NCBI GenBank assembly: GCA_014155875.1
Contig: JACEFZ010027078.1
Location: forward strand, 1 to 64,000
Direction of reading: 5' to 3'
DNA length: 64,000 nt
From: Cepaea nemoralis
Lineage: Eukaryota > Mollusca > Gastropoda > Stylommatophora > Helicidae
Shown: positions 1 through 10,668 of the stretch, in pieces
Layout of the letters: each line of letters starts with the position of its first letter
Position numbering within the stretch: the first letter of the stretch is position 1
Program-made: the position numbers and the translations under genes
Notes under the pieces: generated by a model
What the model was told of the DNA's origin: nothing
The model's database searches: none
What the model saw: only the letters and a program-made list of their open reading frames with translations

Positions 1-622
1 CTTTCCCCCGCTCATTTATTCACACTCCCGCTCATCATTCACTCTCCCGCTCAATCATTCACTTCACCTCACTCATTCACTCTCCGCTCACCTTTACTTC
101 AATCATTCACTCATTCACCCCTAATCATTCACTCAAACACCCCTCATCATTCAATCTCCCGCTCACTCATTCGCTCTCACGCTCACTCATTCACTCTCCG
201 CTCACTCATTCACCCTCCGCTCACTCATTCACTCTCACCTACTTATCACTCCCCGCTCACTCATTCACCCTCACGCTCACTCCTTCACTCTCACCTTACT
301 CATTCACTCTCACTCATTCACTCTCCCGCTGCTCATCAAGTCTCACGCTCAATCATTCACTCTCCCGCTCACTCATTCACTCTCACGCTCACTCATTCAC
401 TCACACTCATTCACTCTCACGCTCACTCATTCACTCTCACTCATTCTGTCTCTCATTCACACTCACTCACTCTCTCACTCAAAATACAGTAATAAACATA
501 AGTTTTAGATATACATGATAAAATCAAATGGTATTTCAACTGATAATATGACAGATGAGAATACACAAACATATGGATTCACGTGTTACATAACATTCAT
601 GTTACATGACATGCATCTGCTC

Positions 623-694
<72 letters not shown>

Positions 695-1613
695 CTTTCA
701 TATAACACACTCACACGCATGCGTACGCTCACACGCACACACACACACACACACACACTCTCTCTCTCTCTCTTTTATTCACTCTCACTCTCACTCATTC
801 ACTCTCACACACACACTCTCACTCATTCACTCTCCCGCTCACTCATTCACTCTCACTCATTCACTCTCACTCATTCACTCTCACTCATTCTGTCTCTCCC
901 GCTCACTCATTCACCCTCACTCATTCACTCTCACTCATTCACTCTCCCGCTCAATCATTCACTCTCCCGCTCACTCATTCACTCTCACTCATTCTGTCTC
1001 TCCCGCTCACTCATTCACTCTCCCGCTCACCCATTCACTCTCACACTCACTCATTCACTCTCCCGCTCACTCATTCACTCTCACTTATTCACTCTCACGC
1101 TCACTCATTCACTCTCACGCTCACTCATTCACTGTCCCGCTCACTCATTCACTCTGCCGCTCACTCATTCACTCTCACTCATTTACTCTCATGCTCACTC
1201 ATTCACTCTCCCGCTCACTCATTCACTCTCCCGCTTATTCATTTACCCTCACGCTCACTCATTCACTCTCACGCTCACTCATTCACTCTCCCGCTCACTC
1301 ATTCACTCTCCCGCTCACTCATTCACTCTCACGCTCAATCATTCACTCTCTCGCTCACTCATTCACTGTTACGCTCACTCATTCACTCTCACTCATTCAC
1401 TCTCACGCTCACTCATTCACTCTCACTCATTCTGTCTCTCATTCACACTCACTCACTCACTCTCTCACTCAAACTACAGTAATAAACATAAGTTTAGATT
1501 ATACATGATAAAATCACATGGTATTTAACTGATAATATGACAGATGAGAATACACAAACATATGGATTCGCGTGTTACATAACATGCGTGTTACATGACA
1601 TGCATCTGTTCAG

Positions 1614-1684
<71 letters not shown>

Positions 1685-1718
1685 CTTTCATATACACACA
1701 CTCACACGCTTCCGTACG

Positions 1719-1781
<63 letters not shown>

Positions 1782-2546
1782 TCTCTCTCCTCTTTTCTCT
1801 CTCATTCACTCTCACTCTCACTCATTCACCTCTCACTCATTCACTCACACACACACACACCACTCTCACTCAATTCACTCTCACTCATTCACTCTCACTC
1901 ATTCTGTCTCTCCCGCTCACTCATTCACTCTCCCGCTCACTCATTCACGCTCACTCATTTACTCTCGCTCATTCACTCTCCCGCTCACTCATTCACTCTC
2001 CCGCACACTCATTCACTCTCACTCATTCTGTCTCTCCCGCTCACTCATTCACTCTCCCGCTCACTCATTCACTCTCACTTATTCACTCTCACGCTCACTC
2101 ATTCACTCTCACGCTCACTCATTCACTGTCCCGTTCACTCATTCACTCTGCCGCTCACTCATTCACTCTCACTCATTTACTCTCATGCTCACTCATTCAC
2201 TCTCCCGCTCACTCATTCACTCTCCCTTTCACTCATTCACTCTCCCGCTCACTCATTCACTCTCCCGCTCACTCATTCACTCTCACTCATTCTGTCTCTC
2301 CCGCTCACTCATTCACTCTCACGCTCAATCATTCACTCTCACGCTCACTCATTCACTCTCACTTATTCCCTCTCACGCTCAATCAATCACTCTCTCGCTC
2401 ACTCATTCACTCTCACGCTCACTCATTCACTCTCACGCATTTACTCTCACGTTCACTCATTCACTCTCGCGCTCACTCAATCACTCTCACTCATTCACTC
2501 TAACTCATTCTGTCTCTCAGTCACACTCACTCACTCTCTCACTCAA
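1..2546. repeat. CTCA-rich minisatellite, ~20-bp unit
   Basis: The core unit is close to CTCACTCATTCACTCTCCCG, with variants CTCACG and CTCACT, repeated with many 10-bp slips. Long open frames exist on the plus strand (Ser/His/Leu-rich, around 300 residues) only because the repeat lacks stops. They have no domain character and are not annotated as genes. Confidence 0.97.
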
Positions 2547-2685
2547 ACTACAGTAATGAACATAAGTTTATATTATACATGATAAAATCAACTGGTATTT
2601 AACTGATAATATGACAGATGAGAATACACAAACATATGGATTCGCGTGTTACATAACATGCGTGTTACATGACATGCATCTGCTC

Positions 2686-2690
<5 letters not shown>
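483..2690. repeat. ~1-kb higher-order repeat with conserved spacer
   Basis: A non-repetitive spacer of about 140 bp (CAGTAATAAACATAAGTTT ... GACATGCATCTG) occurs at about 483-628, 1472-1618 and 2547-2690. Each copy is followed by a CT microsatellite, then CA repeats, then the CTCA array. Spacings are about 989 and 1075 bp, so the whole block was duplicated as ~1-kb units. Confidence 0.9.
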
Positions 2691-2759
<69 letters not shown>

Positions 2760-3043
2760 TCTTTCATATACACACACTCACACGCATGCGCGCGCTCACA
2801 CACACACACTAACACAACAACTCTCCCACTGTCTCACTCCCTCACACACAATCCTTCATGCACACACACACACTCTCTCAATCACACTCTCTCACACATA
2901 CACATGAACGCATGCACGCACGCATACACTCCCTCACTCACTCTCACACATACACGTACGAATGCATGCACTGACACATTCCCCCACCATTTCTCGCTCA
3001 ATCACTCTCTCCACACACACGCATGCACGTGCGCACACACACA

Positions 3044-3115
<72 letters not shown>

Positions 3116-3118
3116 ACA
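2689..3118. repeat. CT and CA microsatellite tract
   Basis: Pure (CT)n lies at about 2689-2753 and 3043-3098, with CA-rich degenerate sequence between and after. Similar (CT)n tracts follow the earlier spacers at about 629-690 and 1618-1679. Confidence 0.95.
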
Positions 3119-3136
3119 CGCACACACATATATAGT

Positions 3137-3186
3137 GAACAATTATAATGAACAATTATAATGAACAATTATAATGAACAATTAGA
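3137..3186. repeat. 13-bp tandem repeat
   Basis: The unit AACAATTATAATG is repeated about 3.5 times without interruption. Confidence 0.9.
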
Positions 3187-3275
3187 AACAATGCATATTA
3201 CGCATGGTACATTCACATAGGAAAAAAAACATTGTCAAATGAAAGTTGTAAACATAAACAGTGTATATTGCAATG
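3186..3275 (+). repeat. Dispersed ~70-bp sequence, first copy
   Basis: The sequence around CATTGTCAAATG with flanking GCATATTACGCATGGTACAT recurs at about 14648-14735 in the same orientation. Its first and last parts resemble each other at a distance of about 70 bp, which suggests a dispersed tandem unit. Its nature is unknown. Confidence 0.6.
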
Positions 3276-3284
3276 TTGTGAGAC

Positions 3285-3560
3285 ACATCCCCCATCCACC
3301 CTCACACCCCGCAGCTCCCACACATCCCTCAGCCACCCACACATCCCCCACCCACCACACCCCACCCACCCACACGTACCTCGACGCACTCACACAGACT
3401 CAGGCAAACATACATGCCGCCACCCAACCACCGATCCCCCACCCACACACATTTCCCCACCCACACATACATCCCCCATCCATCAGATAACCGACACGCA
3501 CACACCCACCCACATATTCTCCACCACCCACCCACACACCCGCAACCACCCAGCAAACGG
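3285..3560. repeat. C/A-rich low-complexity tract
   Basis: This is degenerate CCCAC and CACCCA sequence, strongly strand-asymmetric. Open frames on either strand are compositional artefacts. Confidence 0.85.
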
Positions 3561-3711
3561 TAGCACATCTAGCAGCACTGGTGGAAGCGTGTGCGAGCCA
3601 GTGAGCAGCACCTCTGGCAGCAATGGGTGAAGCAAGCGTCAGTTAACATATGTAACTGTTTGTTGGAAACCCATCACATCCGATGTGTATTGAAATATAG
3701 CACTTGTTACG

Positions 3712-3712
3712 G

Positions 3713-3746
<34 letters not shown>

Positions 3747-3773
3747 GATGATGATGATGATGATGATGATGAT
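3712..3773. repeat. (GAT)n trinucleotide microsatellite
   Basis: About 20 GAT units with one AAG interruption. Depending on frame they read as poly-Asp, poly-His or poly-Ile. There is no sign of a surrounding gene. Confidence 0.95.
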
Positions 3774-4123
3774 AGGTATAATGCATACTTGTATATGTTT
3801 CTTTACTCTGACCTTCACTAGTATTAATACAATCCAACGCATTATGCAATAAGCATTCCGTGTATATAAACGACGATTCTGTGTATGGCAATCTTGTATA
3901 CTTGATCGATGTCCAAGCTGTTGTCTGTGTTCTGTTCTATGGCGCAGGCAGTTCTAGGAGTTCAGTGTATTGTTGATTCCATGTTTTATAATTATCGAAA
4001 CAGCGTGAGACAATTATACTCTCGGAAATACGTGTCAGTTGCTCAAGTTTCAAAACCACTGATGTGGAGACAGAATAACTCCAGAACTAGACTTGTACCA
4101 CGAGCCAAAAGTTGACGGGACGA

Positions 4124-4197
4124 TGTCCTGTACGTGGTACAGTCTGCTAGGACTGGGGTACAGATTGTTTGACCACTGTCCTGTATGTGGTACAGTC
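4124..4197. repeat. 53-bp tandem array, left part
   Basis: About 1.4 units containing GTGGTACAGTCTGCTAGGAC and GGGGTACAGATTGTTTGACC. The array stops at ACAGTC (4192-4197) and resumes in phase at ACAGTC (8944-8949). The intervening LINE nest therefore inserted into a single array. Confidence 0.85.
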
Positions 4198-5150
4198 GAG
4201 AAATGCTGTTTGCTGATGATTGCGCTCTATATGCCAACTCAGAGGCAGACATGCAACATAATGTTTCAGCTTTCTCACATGACTGTGCCAACTTTGGGCT
4301 CAATATCAACTTGGAGAAGACTGTAGTTATGTACCAGCCAGCTCCAGGGAATAATCACGCAGTGCCGAATATCAAAGTGAATGATCATAGACTAAGTGTT
4401 GTGGACAAATTCACCTATCTTGGCAGCACTGTGTCACAAGCTGCCACATTTGATGACGAAGTGATTGCAAGAATCTCCATGGCTATCACGGCCTTTGGCA
4501 GACTATAAAAGAATGTATGGGACAGAAATGGAATAAGCCTGCAAACAAAGCTAAAAGTCTATAAAGCAGTTATATTATCCACACTGCTATATGCTTGTGA
4601 AACATGGACTGTTTGTCAGCGACACGCTAGGAAATTAAACCACTTCCACACAGTATACCTCGGGAAGCTATTGAAGATTAAATGGCAAGGCAAGGTCCCA
4701 GACACTGAAGTCCTAGAAAGAGCGTCCATGCCCAGTATCCACACTCTACTAATGAAAAAAAAAAAAACCAAATTCGCTGGTCTAGTCACTTAACTCGTAT
4801 GCCAGATCACAGGTTCTCTAAACATTTTTTGTTTCGTCGAGTTTGCGTTGTGGTAAACGCCCCCAAGGCGGCCAGAGGAAACGCTTTTAAAGACACTCTG
4901 AAAATCTCACTGAAAGCTTTTGGAATTCATCCTGACACCTGGTAGACTGCTGCTAAAGATCGTAATTCATGGCGTACATCATTACATAAGGGTGCTCACT
5001 TGAAAAGCAACCCGGACTGCAAGAGCTGAGAAGAAAAAGGTGGAAAGAAAAACCACCGCAGGAGATCCTCCTCCTGGCACGTCAAGCATTCTTTGCCCAC
5101 ATTGTAAAAAAACATTTCGAGCCAAAATAGGCCTTAAGAAACACGAGACA
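4198..5150 (+). pseudogene. LINE eta reverse transcriptase C-terminal part (broken)
   Basis: This is the remnant of a non-LTR reverse transcriptase that copies element RNA into DNA at the target site. The first codons read REMLFADDCALYA, which contains motif C (FADD). FTYLGS (motif D/E region) and an LLYACETW segment follow, the latter in the next stretch after a stop at 4506. A cysteine/histidine finger (CPHCKKTF ... GLKKH) lies near 5100-5150. There is one stop after AFGRL, a 13-base A run near 4757 with a frame change, and more stops after 4900. The C-terminal finger is shared with LINE gamma. It is not functional. Confidence 0.8.
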
Positions 5151-6251
5151 GGCATAACAGCCTATGTTTCTAATTTACTAAATATTCACCGTAAGATAGA
5201 CTTTGAAACTTACGAAATAGAATGTATTTGGCTGGAGATAAAACTTCAAAACCGCACACCCGTGATAATTGGCTACCTCTATTGAAATCCCAGGGCTGGA
5301 CACGTCTGGTATGAAAACTTCACTACCATGAAGGATGAGGTTTTTGCTTCCGGGAAGGAAATCATACTATTCGGAGACTTTAACATTGACATCAACAAGT
5401 CCAACATAATATGGGAAATATATAACTGGATCATAAAACTTCTAGCAAATAGTGAAACAAGCTACTAGAGTAACAAAATCATATTCAACAATTATAGATC
5501 ACATTTATGCAACTTGCTCAGACAACATCATAGTATACTCCGTACCCAACTGTGCAATGAGCGATCACTACCCAATATGCTGCACATGGTCTAAAGAAAG
5601 GAATTAGGACTCCTAAATATAAACACATAAGTGTAAAATATAGAAGTTACAAAAATTTCAACCAAAACGCATTTTTACAGGACTTTCTCAGTTCACCTCT
5701 AGACAATGTTTATCAGCTTCCTGACCCGGATGATGCTCTGGAATTCTGGATGAAGACCTTTACTGATTTGTTTGCTAGACATGTGCCAATAAAGGAATTT
5801 CGAGTAAAACATCACGTCAAACCGCCTTGTATCACCCAGGAAGTACTTGAAACTATGAGAGACAGAGATAAAGCTCATAAAAGAGGGATCTCAGCACTTA
5901 CCGTATTCTTAGAAACAAAGTTCAATGTACCATACGAAGATAAAAGTCAAATTACTTTTAGAACTTAGTAACAGATAAAGCAAATAGTAAGGATATATGG
6001 AAGGCAATTAGCATCTTGACAAACAAGCATAACTTCTCAAGTTCATTATCATCGAATCATATTTCATGCGACCAATTCAGTAATTTTTTTTTCAAACTGA
6101 AATAGACAAGTCGAATGCTTCAATACCAAATGCTCCTTGCAACTTACCTTCACTGTCATCGTTTTGCGAGAATAGATGCCCCCGGAATTTCCTTTCCGAC
6201 ATACCGCTAATGACAATCATTGAAGTATTCACTTACCTCAGTAACCTTTAA

Positions 6252-6292
<41 letters not shown>

Positions 6293-6923
6293 ACTCATCT
6301 GGGTTAGATGGAATCAGCAATCGGATTCTCCGTTGTGCTGCACCAGTGATCTGTGTATCACTAACTTACTTATATAATCAGTGCCTCACCAAAGGCCACT
6401 TTCCATCAGCTCTCAAAATCGCTAAAGTATCCTACTCTGAAATCTGGTTTATTGGACAATGGTTTCCCGAGAAATTATAGACCCATTTCCTTACTATCGT
6501 CACTATCTAAACCACTAGAAAAACACATCCAAAAAATAACATTACAGTATTTAGACCGCAAAAAGCTTATAGTTGACAGTCAATTAGGATTTCGACCAAA
6601 ATATTCTTGCCATGCGGCCCTAAAAATCATGACAGAAAACTGGCACCAGAATATAAGCAACAACAGTCTAAGCGGAGCTGTTATTATCGATTTCAGAGAA
6701 GCATTTAATATGATAGACCATGTCATTTTAATTTTAAAAATCTAGAGACAATGAAAATTGGCCCTAATGTAGTGACGCTAATAACATCTTTTCTGCCAAA
6801 CAGAAAGCAAGTAGTATCATACAATAAATCTCTGTCCCAAACCACTACCTTCAATATTGGAGTACCGCAAGGCTATATTCTTGGCCCTCTGTTATTTGCC
6901 ATTTATATTAATGATCTACCTTT

Positions 6924-7718
6924 AGTTAGTTAGTTAGTTAGTTAGTTATCAGTTGGGGTATCTTCGTTGCACTCCGGACATGTCCATAGGTGCTCAGATC
7001 CTCTCCCCAGCATATGCATCAGCGTCCGGTGGCTAATAGTGCCAGTTCTGTGTTGGTTGACGAGGCGCTTTGTTTTCCCGATGTACCTCTCGCGTCTGGC
7101 TGTGCCGATTCTTACTCCCAGGTCTTTCATCCTGGAAAGCGATGTGGAATCACTGGCGTCAAAATCCTCTGGTCTCGCCATATCTTTAAGGGCGTTAATA
7201 ACATCCGCACGATCCATGGGCTGGCCATCTACAGGGGGTGCAGAGCCAGCCAATTTATCAGCTCGTTCATTTCCCTTGACTCCCGCATGTCCCGGGACGA
7301 AGATGAAGGTGACTTTGCGGACAACAGACTTCCGCAGCGACTCAGTCCACTGTCTACGTACAGATCCAGCTTCGACCTTCTGAATCATGCTCATTGAATC
7401 ACTTAGTACACACACGTTGGTATAATGCTGTGATTCCAGCCATATGAAAGCCTGTGTAACTCCATCACCTCCATCGTCATGCTGCTCGTGGTCATAGAGT
7501 GGGCACCACTGGATTCTTGAACGGTTCGGCCCGCTGAACGGGCTGTAAATGCCCACGCACTTCTCTGCTGCTTTACAACAGATCCATCTGTATAGATGAG
7601 CACTTCGGGGCTATCTGAGTGATCATAGATGAGCGCGTTAACCTCTGCATTGACAGCGGCAGGGTTCTGCTCTCTGCACCGTCTGTCGAGTGTGATAATG
7701 CAGGAGAAGGTACTACTA
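6924..7718 (-). mobile_element. LINE zeta copy 1, I-like, 3' fragment with RNase H
   Basis: This is a 795-bp insert on the minus strand inside epsilon. The 8-bp direct repeat CTACCTTT flanks it (6916-6923 and 7719-7726). Its 3' end is a (TAAC)n tail, seen on the plus strand as TTAG repeats at 6924-6947. It is 5'-truncated and keeps only the RNase H domain and the C-terminal finger. A related 3' end lies at about 9354-9545, and a longer copy at 42.8-43.75 kb. Confidence 0.88.
6942..7630 (-). pseudogene. RNase H domain of LINE zeta (frameshifted)
   Basis: RNase H of I-group LINEs degrades the RNA of RNA/DNA hybrids during reverse transcription. Visible in order are LIYTDGSV (first catalytic Asp), MEVMEL (Glu), VLSDSMSM (second Asp) and FVPGHAGVKGNERADKLAG (the His/Asp block). 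A C-terminal HLWTCPEC finger precedes the stop. The first part lies in one frame (7603 down to about 7440) and the rest in another (from about 7480 down to 6942), so at least one frameshift splits the domain. All four acidic positions are present. Confidence 0.85.
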
Positions 7719-8943
7719 CTACCTTTGCATCTCTCGTCGTCCTGCGACCTATTTGCAGACGACTGTACAATGTATACAAACGCTGAAAGCTGTAGTTCGA
7801 TGGAGTCGTCTTTGCAACAAGAATTAAATAACGTAGTTAGGTGGAGCTATGCGAACTGTATGCAAATTAACATCACTAAAACAAAATATATGTTATTAAC
7901 AACCAGACAAAAACTTCAAACTCTAAATTCACACAGATCACTTCAACTTCACATCGATAACATGCCAGTAGAAAGTGTAATTGAGCACAAAACATTAGGC
8001 CTCATCATTGATAGAAACATAACATTTAATTCCTACGTTCAAGCGTTCACTAAACAAACAGCGAAAAAAAAAGTCTTCCAACTCACCAACATTAAAAATG
8101 TTCTTAATGAGGACACAAGGACAATATTCACTTCTCACATACAGACACATTTTGACTACTGCTCTTGAATCTGGGACGGTTGTTCCAATTCAAGCACCAG
8201 GCTACTTTATTCACTCCAGAAACGGGCAATGAGTTTAATTTATAGCAAACATTTAATTGGCAATCCTAGCCTGTTTAAATATAATGCTAGACACAGTACA
8301 CGATTAAATATATTACACACTCCGAAGCCTAGGATAGACTTTTACAAAACAAGCATAACGTACTCTGCAGCTCAGCTGTGGAACAATCTTCCACAAGAAA
8401 TCAAAGACACCACCAACCCCTATACATAGAATCGCAAGTTATTCAAACACTGTCTCAATACGAGATTACTTTCCCCTTAATAATAGAAACAATAATAGTA
8501 ATGAAACCTTAATATAACAACCAGTCCCCTTTGGCAGGCCAGTATATTCCACATAGCTAATAACAAGTACCACACCATTCTTTAATATTACTGAGTCGTG
8601 TAGTATTGATTTTTTCATTTTCCCCATGCCTTTATAATGCATAACTTTTATATTGTTGTTGTTCTCAGCCTTGAATGATGTGTGAATTAAATATTGTATT
8701 ACAGAGAGTGACAGAAGGGCAGAATTCAATGCTTTATCTATGAATGTGTAACATTCACAACTGATGAATGAAAGATGAGTGATTGAAAGGGCCAAATGTA
8801 AGACGGGCCGGCGTGCCCAATTTGTTACCCTTTGAAAATAAAGAGTCTTCGTTCGTTCGTTCTTGGAACGCAAGGCTCCAAACTTTCAACCCCACTGGAT
8901 GAAATGAATGGTCATCATCATTCTTGATGGATAAACAACATAC

Positions 8944-9215
8944 ACAGTCTGTTAGTACTAGGGTACAGATTGTTGGAACACTTTCCTATACCTGGTACAA
9001 TCTGTTAGTACTTGGGTACAGATTGTTGAAATTCTGTCCTGTACGTGGTACAATCTGCTAGTACTGGGGTACAGACTGTTTGACCGCTGTCCTTACCTGG
9101 TACAGTCTGTTAGTACTTGGGTACAGATTGTTGAAATTCTGTCCTGTACGTGGTACAATCTGTTAGTACTGGGGTACAGACTGTTGGACCACTGTCCTGT
9201 ACCTTGTAAGTTCGC
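8944..9215. repeat. 53-bp tandem array, right part
   Basis: About five units start at 8951, 9004, 9057, 9109 and 9162 (measured at GTTAGTACT or GCTAGTACT). Each carries GGGTACAGA and TGTCCTGTACGTGG. It continues in phase from the left part at 4124-4197. Confidence 0.92.
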
Positions 9216-9353
9216 TACTACTGGGATAAAGATTGCTGGCAACAAGTCCAGGATCAGGATGTTAGACAAAGCTCTCGATTCGTGTAGTATGTGTTGGATG
9301 TGAGTCTGAACACCAGGGACAACGGTAATCAAGGCAGTATAGCAGACAAGAAG

Positions 9354-9545
9354 ATAGTTAACTAGCTAGTCGTCATATTATCTTGCACAAAGGCCTATTC
9401 AGTCCATCAGCGCTCGGATCCCCTCCTCGGTATCTCCCTCAGCGTGTAGCGGTCGACGACATCAGTTCTGTGTCGGTTGACAATTCTAAGTTGACTCCGT
9501 GCATAGAACTAATGTCTGGCCTCATCTATGTTCACTTGATGTTCT
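9354..9545 (-). mobile_element. LINE zeta-like 3' end fragment, copy 3
   Basis: The minus strand near 9480-9390 reads VNRHRTDVVDRYTLREIPRR, matching VNQHRTGTISHRTLMHMLGR of zeta copy 1. A TTAACTAGCTAG tail-like stretch lies at its plus-strand left side. The boundaries are approximate. Confidence 0.6.
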
Positions 9546-9796
9546 CGCAGTCAGGTCAGGGTTACAGATTTACAGTCATCAGTTGACCTGATTGATCGGC
9601 ATTCACTAGCAAACAAAAAGTGAAGTTAGAATTGTCACCTGTTTCATAACCGTCATGTGTCGTCAGTTTGACCCCACAAGATGTAATGTAATGAGATACC
9701 TCACAACTTTGGTTAGAATATTACGGGCTATGACCACAAGGAAATACGTCACAATCATAACTGTCAGAAACAGAAGATTCCAGATTCTGAGCTATA

Positions 9797-9828
9797 TAAA
9801 TATATATATATATATATACACACACACC
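9797..9828. repeat. (TA)n/(CA)n microsatellite
   Basis: A short run of TATATA followed by ACACAC. Confidence 0.9.
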
Positions 9829-9869
9829 CGGGGTAGAAGTGGTTGCTATGATTTATATATCCATAATAA

Positions 9870-10119
9870 CTACGAGGGTAAGTTAATAAGTAAGTCACAA
9901 ATGGCTGTAGAAAAATAAATAACACCTTGAAACCAGTTTATTTTTATACATACATTGTCCCTTTATTTCTCAACATAATTTCCACCAACATTGATGCACT
10001 TACCCCATCGTTTTATCAGTCCTCCCAAACCGGTGGCATATAACTGGTTTCAAGTCGTTATCATATTTAGTTATTTTTCTATAGCCATTTGTGACTTACT
10101 TAATGACTTCCCATCGTAG
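9870..10119 (-). mobile_element. Mariner-like miniature element (MITE)
   Basis: This is a 250-bp element with long terminal inverted repeats of about 49 bp (9870-9918 and 10071-10119). Both arms contain AAGTAAGTCACAAATGGCT. The interior on the minus strand still reads RWDKCINVGGNYVEK followed by a stop, which resembles the last residues of mariner-family transposases. It is therefore probably a deletion derivative of an autonomous mariner. A clean TA target duplication is not visible at the ends. Confidence 0.8.
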
Positions 10120-10390
10120 GATGCCGTTCCTTTCCGCGTGAAGGTTGACATTAACACTACATTTACACTACATTACGCAGCAATAACACTACATTAACAC
10201 TACACTACCACTACACTACGCAGTAAATACCATAATTCATGCTGCTTTCAACGGTTGAGCTATTTCTCATGTCAAACTGTATATGTCTGACTTTAGTTGT
10301 ACACTTTTGTTGGTGGCATTTAGCAAGTTGCTGATGTTGTTAACAACTTGTGTTGGTAGCATTCGGCCAGTTGCTGATGTTGGTATAGGC
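10120..10390. other. No gene seen; weak ACACTAC repeats
   Basis: Degenerate ACACTACATT/ACACTACACTA motifs occur at about 10150-10225, followed by a duplicated GCATT-AGTTGCTGATGTTG segment at 10317-10382. Nothing coding is recognised. Confidence 0.5.
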
Positions 10391-10668
10391 CAGTGGTTCC
10401 CAAGCTTTTTAAGCCGAGGGCCATATTTACTATTTTCGGTAGTTAAGCGGGCAACAACGTTATAAAATTATAAAAGTCGTGCAATATCATTCTTACCTTT
10501 CTTAACTTTCGTCACCAAAATTCTAAAACAGTTAAGGTAGTCAGTGTCAGTACTACACTGCGGTCATTGTTTGGTTTAAAATCAAAAGTTTATTTAACAA
10601 TAAATCTTAAATCAATTTCGAAAATCGCTATTAATATAATTAATTTATAATTGTAACTGTTCTTCATA
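10391..10668 (+). mobile_element. Possible hAT-type left end, interrupted by LINE gamma
   Basis: The block starts CAGTGGTTCCCAAGC, which matches the common hAT terminal motif CAGTGGTTCYCAA and the ends of the two miniature elements at 44.3 and 62.3 kb. No matching right end was found, because gamma inserted at 10669. The call is tentative. Confidence 0.45.

Larger units (their letters stand above)
5151..8462 (+). pseudogene. LINE epsilon endonuclease/reverse transcriptase (broken)
   Basis: This is the decayed coding region of epsilon. The catalytic Asp pair survives as FADD (motif C at 7751). Motif A is altered: AVIIDFREAFNMIDHV (about 6680), where the F/D spacing is recognisable. The frame is open in short stretches only (for example 5750-5968, 6452-6745 and 7729-8168). 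When the zeta insert and one TSD copy are removed, codons for INDLPL run directly into HLSSSCDLFADD, so the break between motifs B and C is purely insertional. No function remains. Confidence 0.8.
5151..8868 (+). mobile_element. LINE epsilon, CR1/L2-like, 5'-truncated and interrupted
   Basis: Parts of a CR1/L2-type polyprotein occur in order. An endonuclease fragment starts near 5151 (GITAYVSN), with LFGDFNIDI near 5370 and a DHIYAT...SDHYPIC block near 5500-5580. Reverse transcriptase follows: SGLDGISNRIL at about 6300, YRPISLLSSLSKPLEK at 6478, GFRP at 6588, GVPQGYILGPLLF at 6859 and LFADD at 7751. Thumb sequence runs to about 8440 and then a 3' UTR. The element ends with a (GTTC)n tail at about 8845-8868. 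Many stops, frameshifts and a 39-base A run at 6252 show decay. LINE zeta sits inside it at 6924-7718. The 3' UTR block with GACGGGCCGGCGTGCCCAAT recurs at 14.5 and 59.1 kb. Confidence 0.85.
4198..8943 (+). mobile_element. LINE eta, 5'-truncated, itself split by LINE epsilon
   Basis: The left part runs from 4198 to about 5150. A short right part, about 8869-8943, is inferred from position. The hexanucleotide ACAGTC on both sides (4192-4197 and 8944-8949) is a candidate TSD inside the 53-bp array, and the array phase is continuous across the insert. The element begins just before the reverse transcriptase FADD motif, so most of the protein is missing. Confidence 0.7.

Noticed and set aside
606..1508. 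300-residue Ser/His/Leu open frame
   Set aside because: It is the CTCACTCATT minisatellite read as protein. All frames are similar and there is no domain or gene context.
6924..6947. Telomere-like TTAG repeats
   Set aside because: They are the (TAAC)n tail of the zeta LINE, immediately beside its stop codon and TSD.
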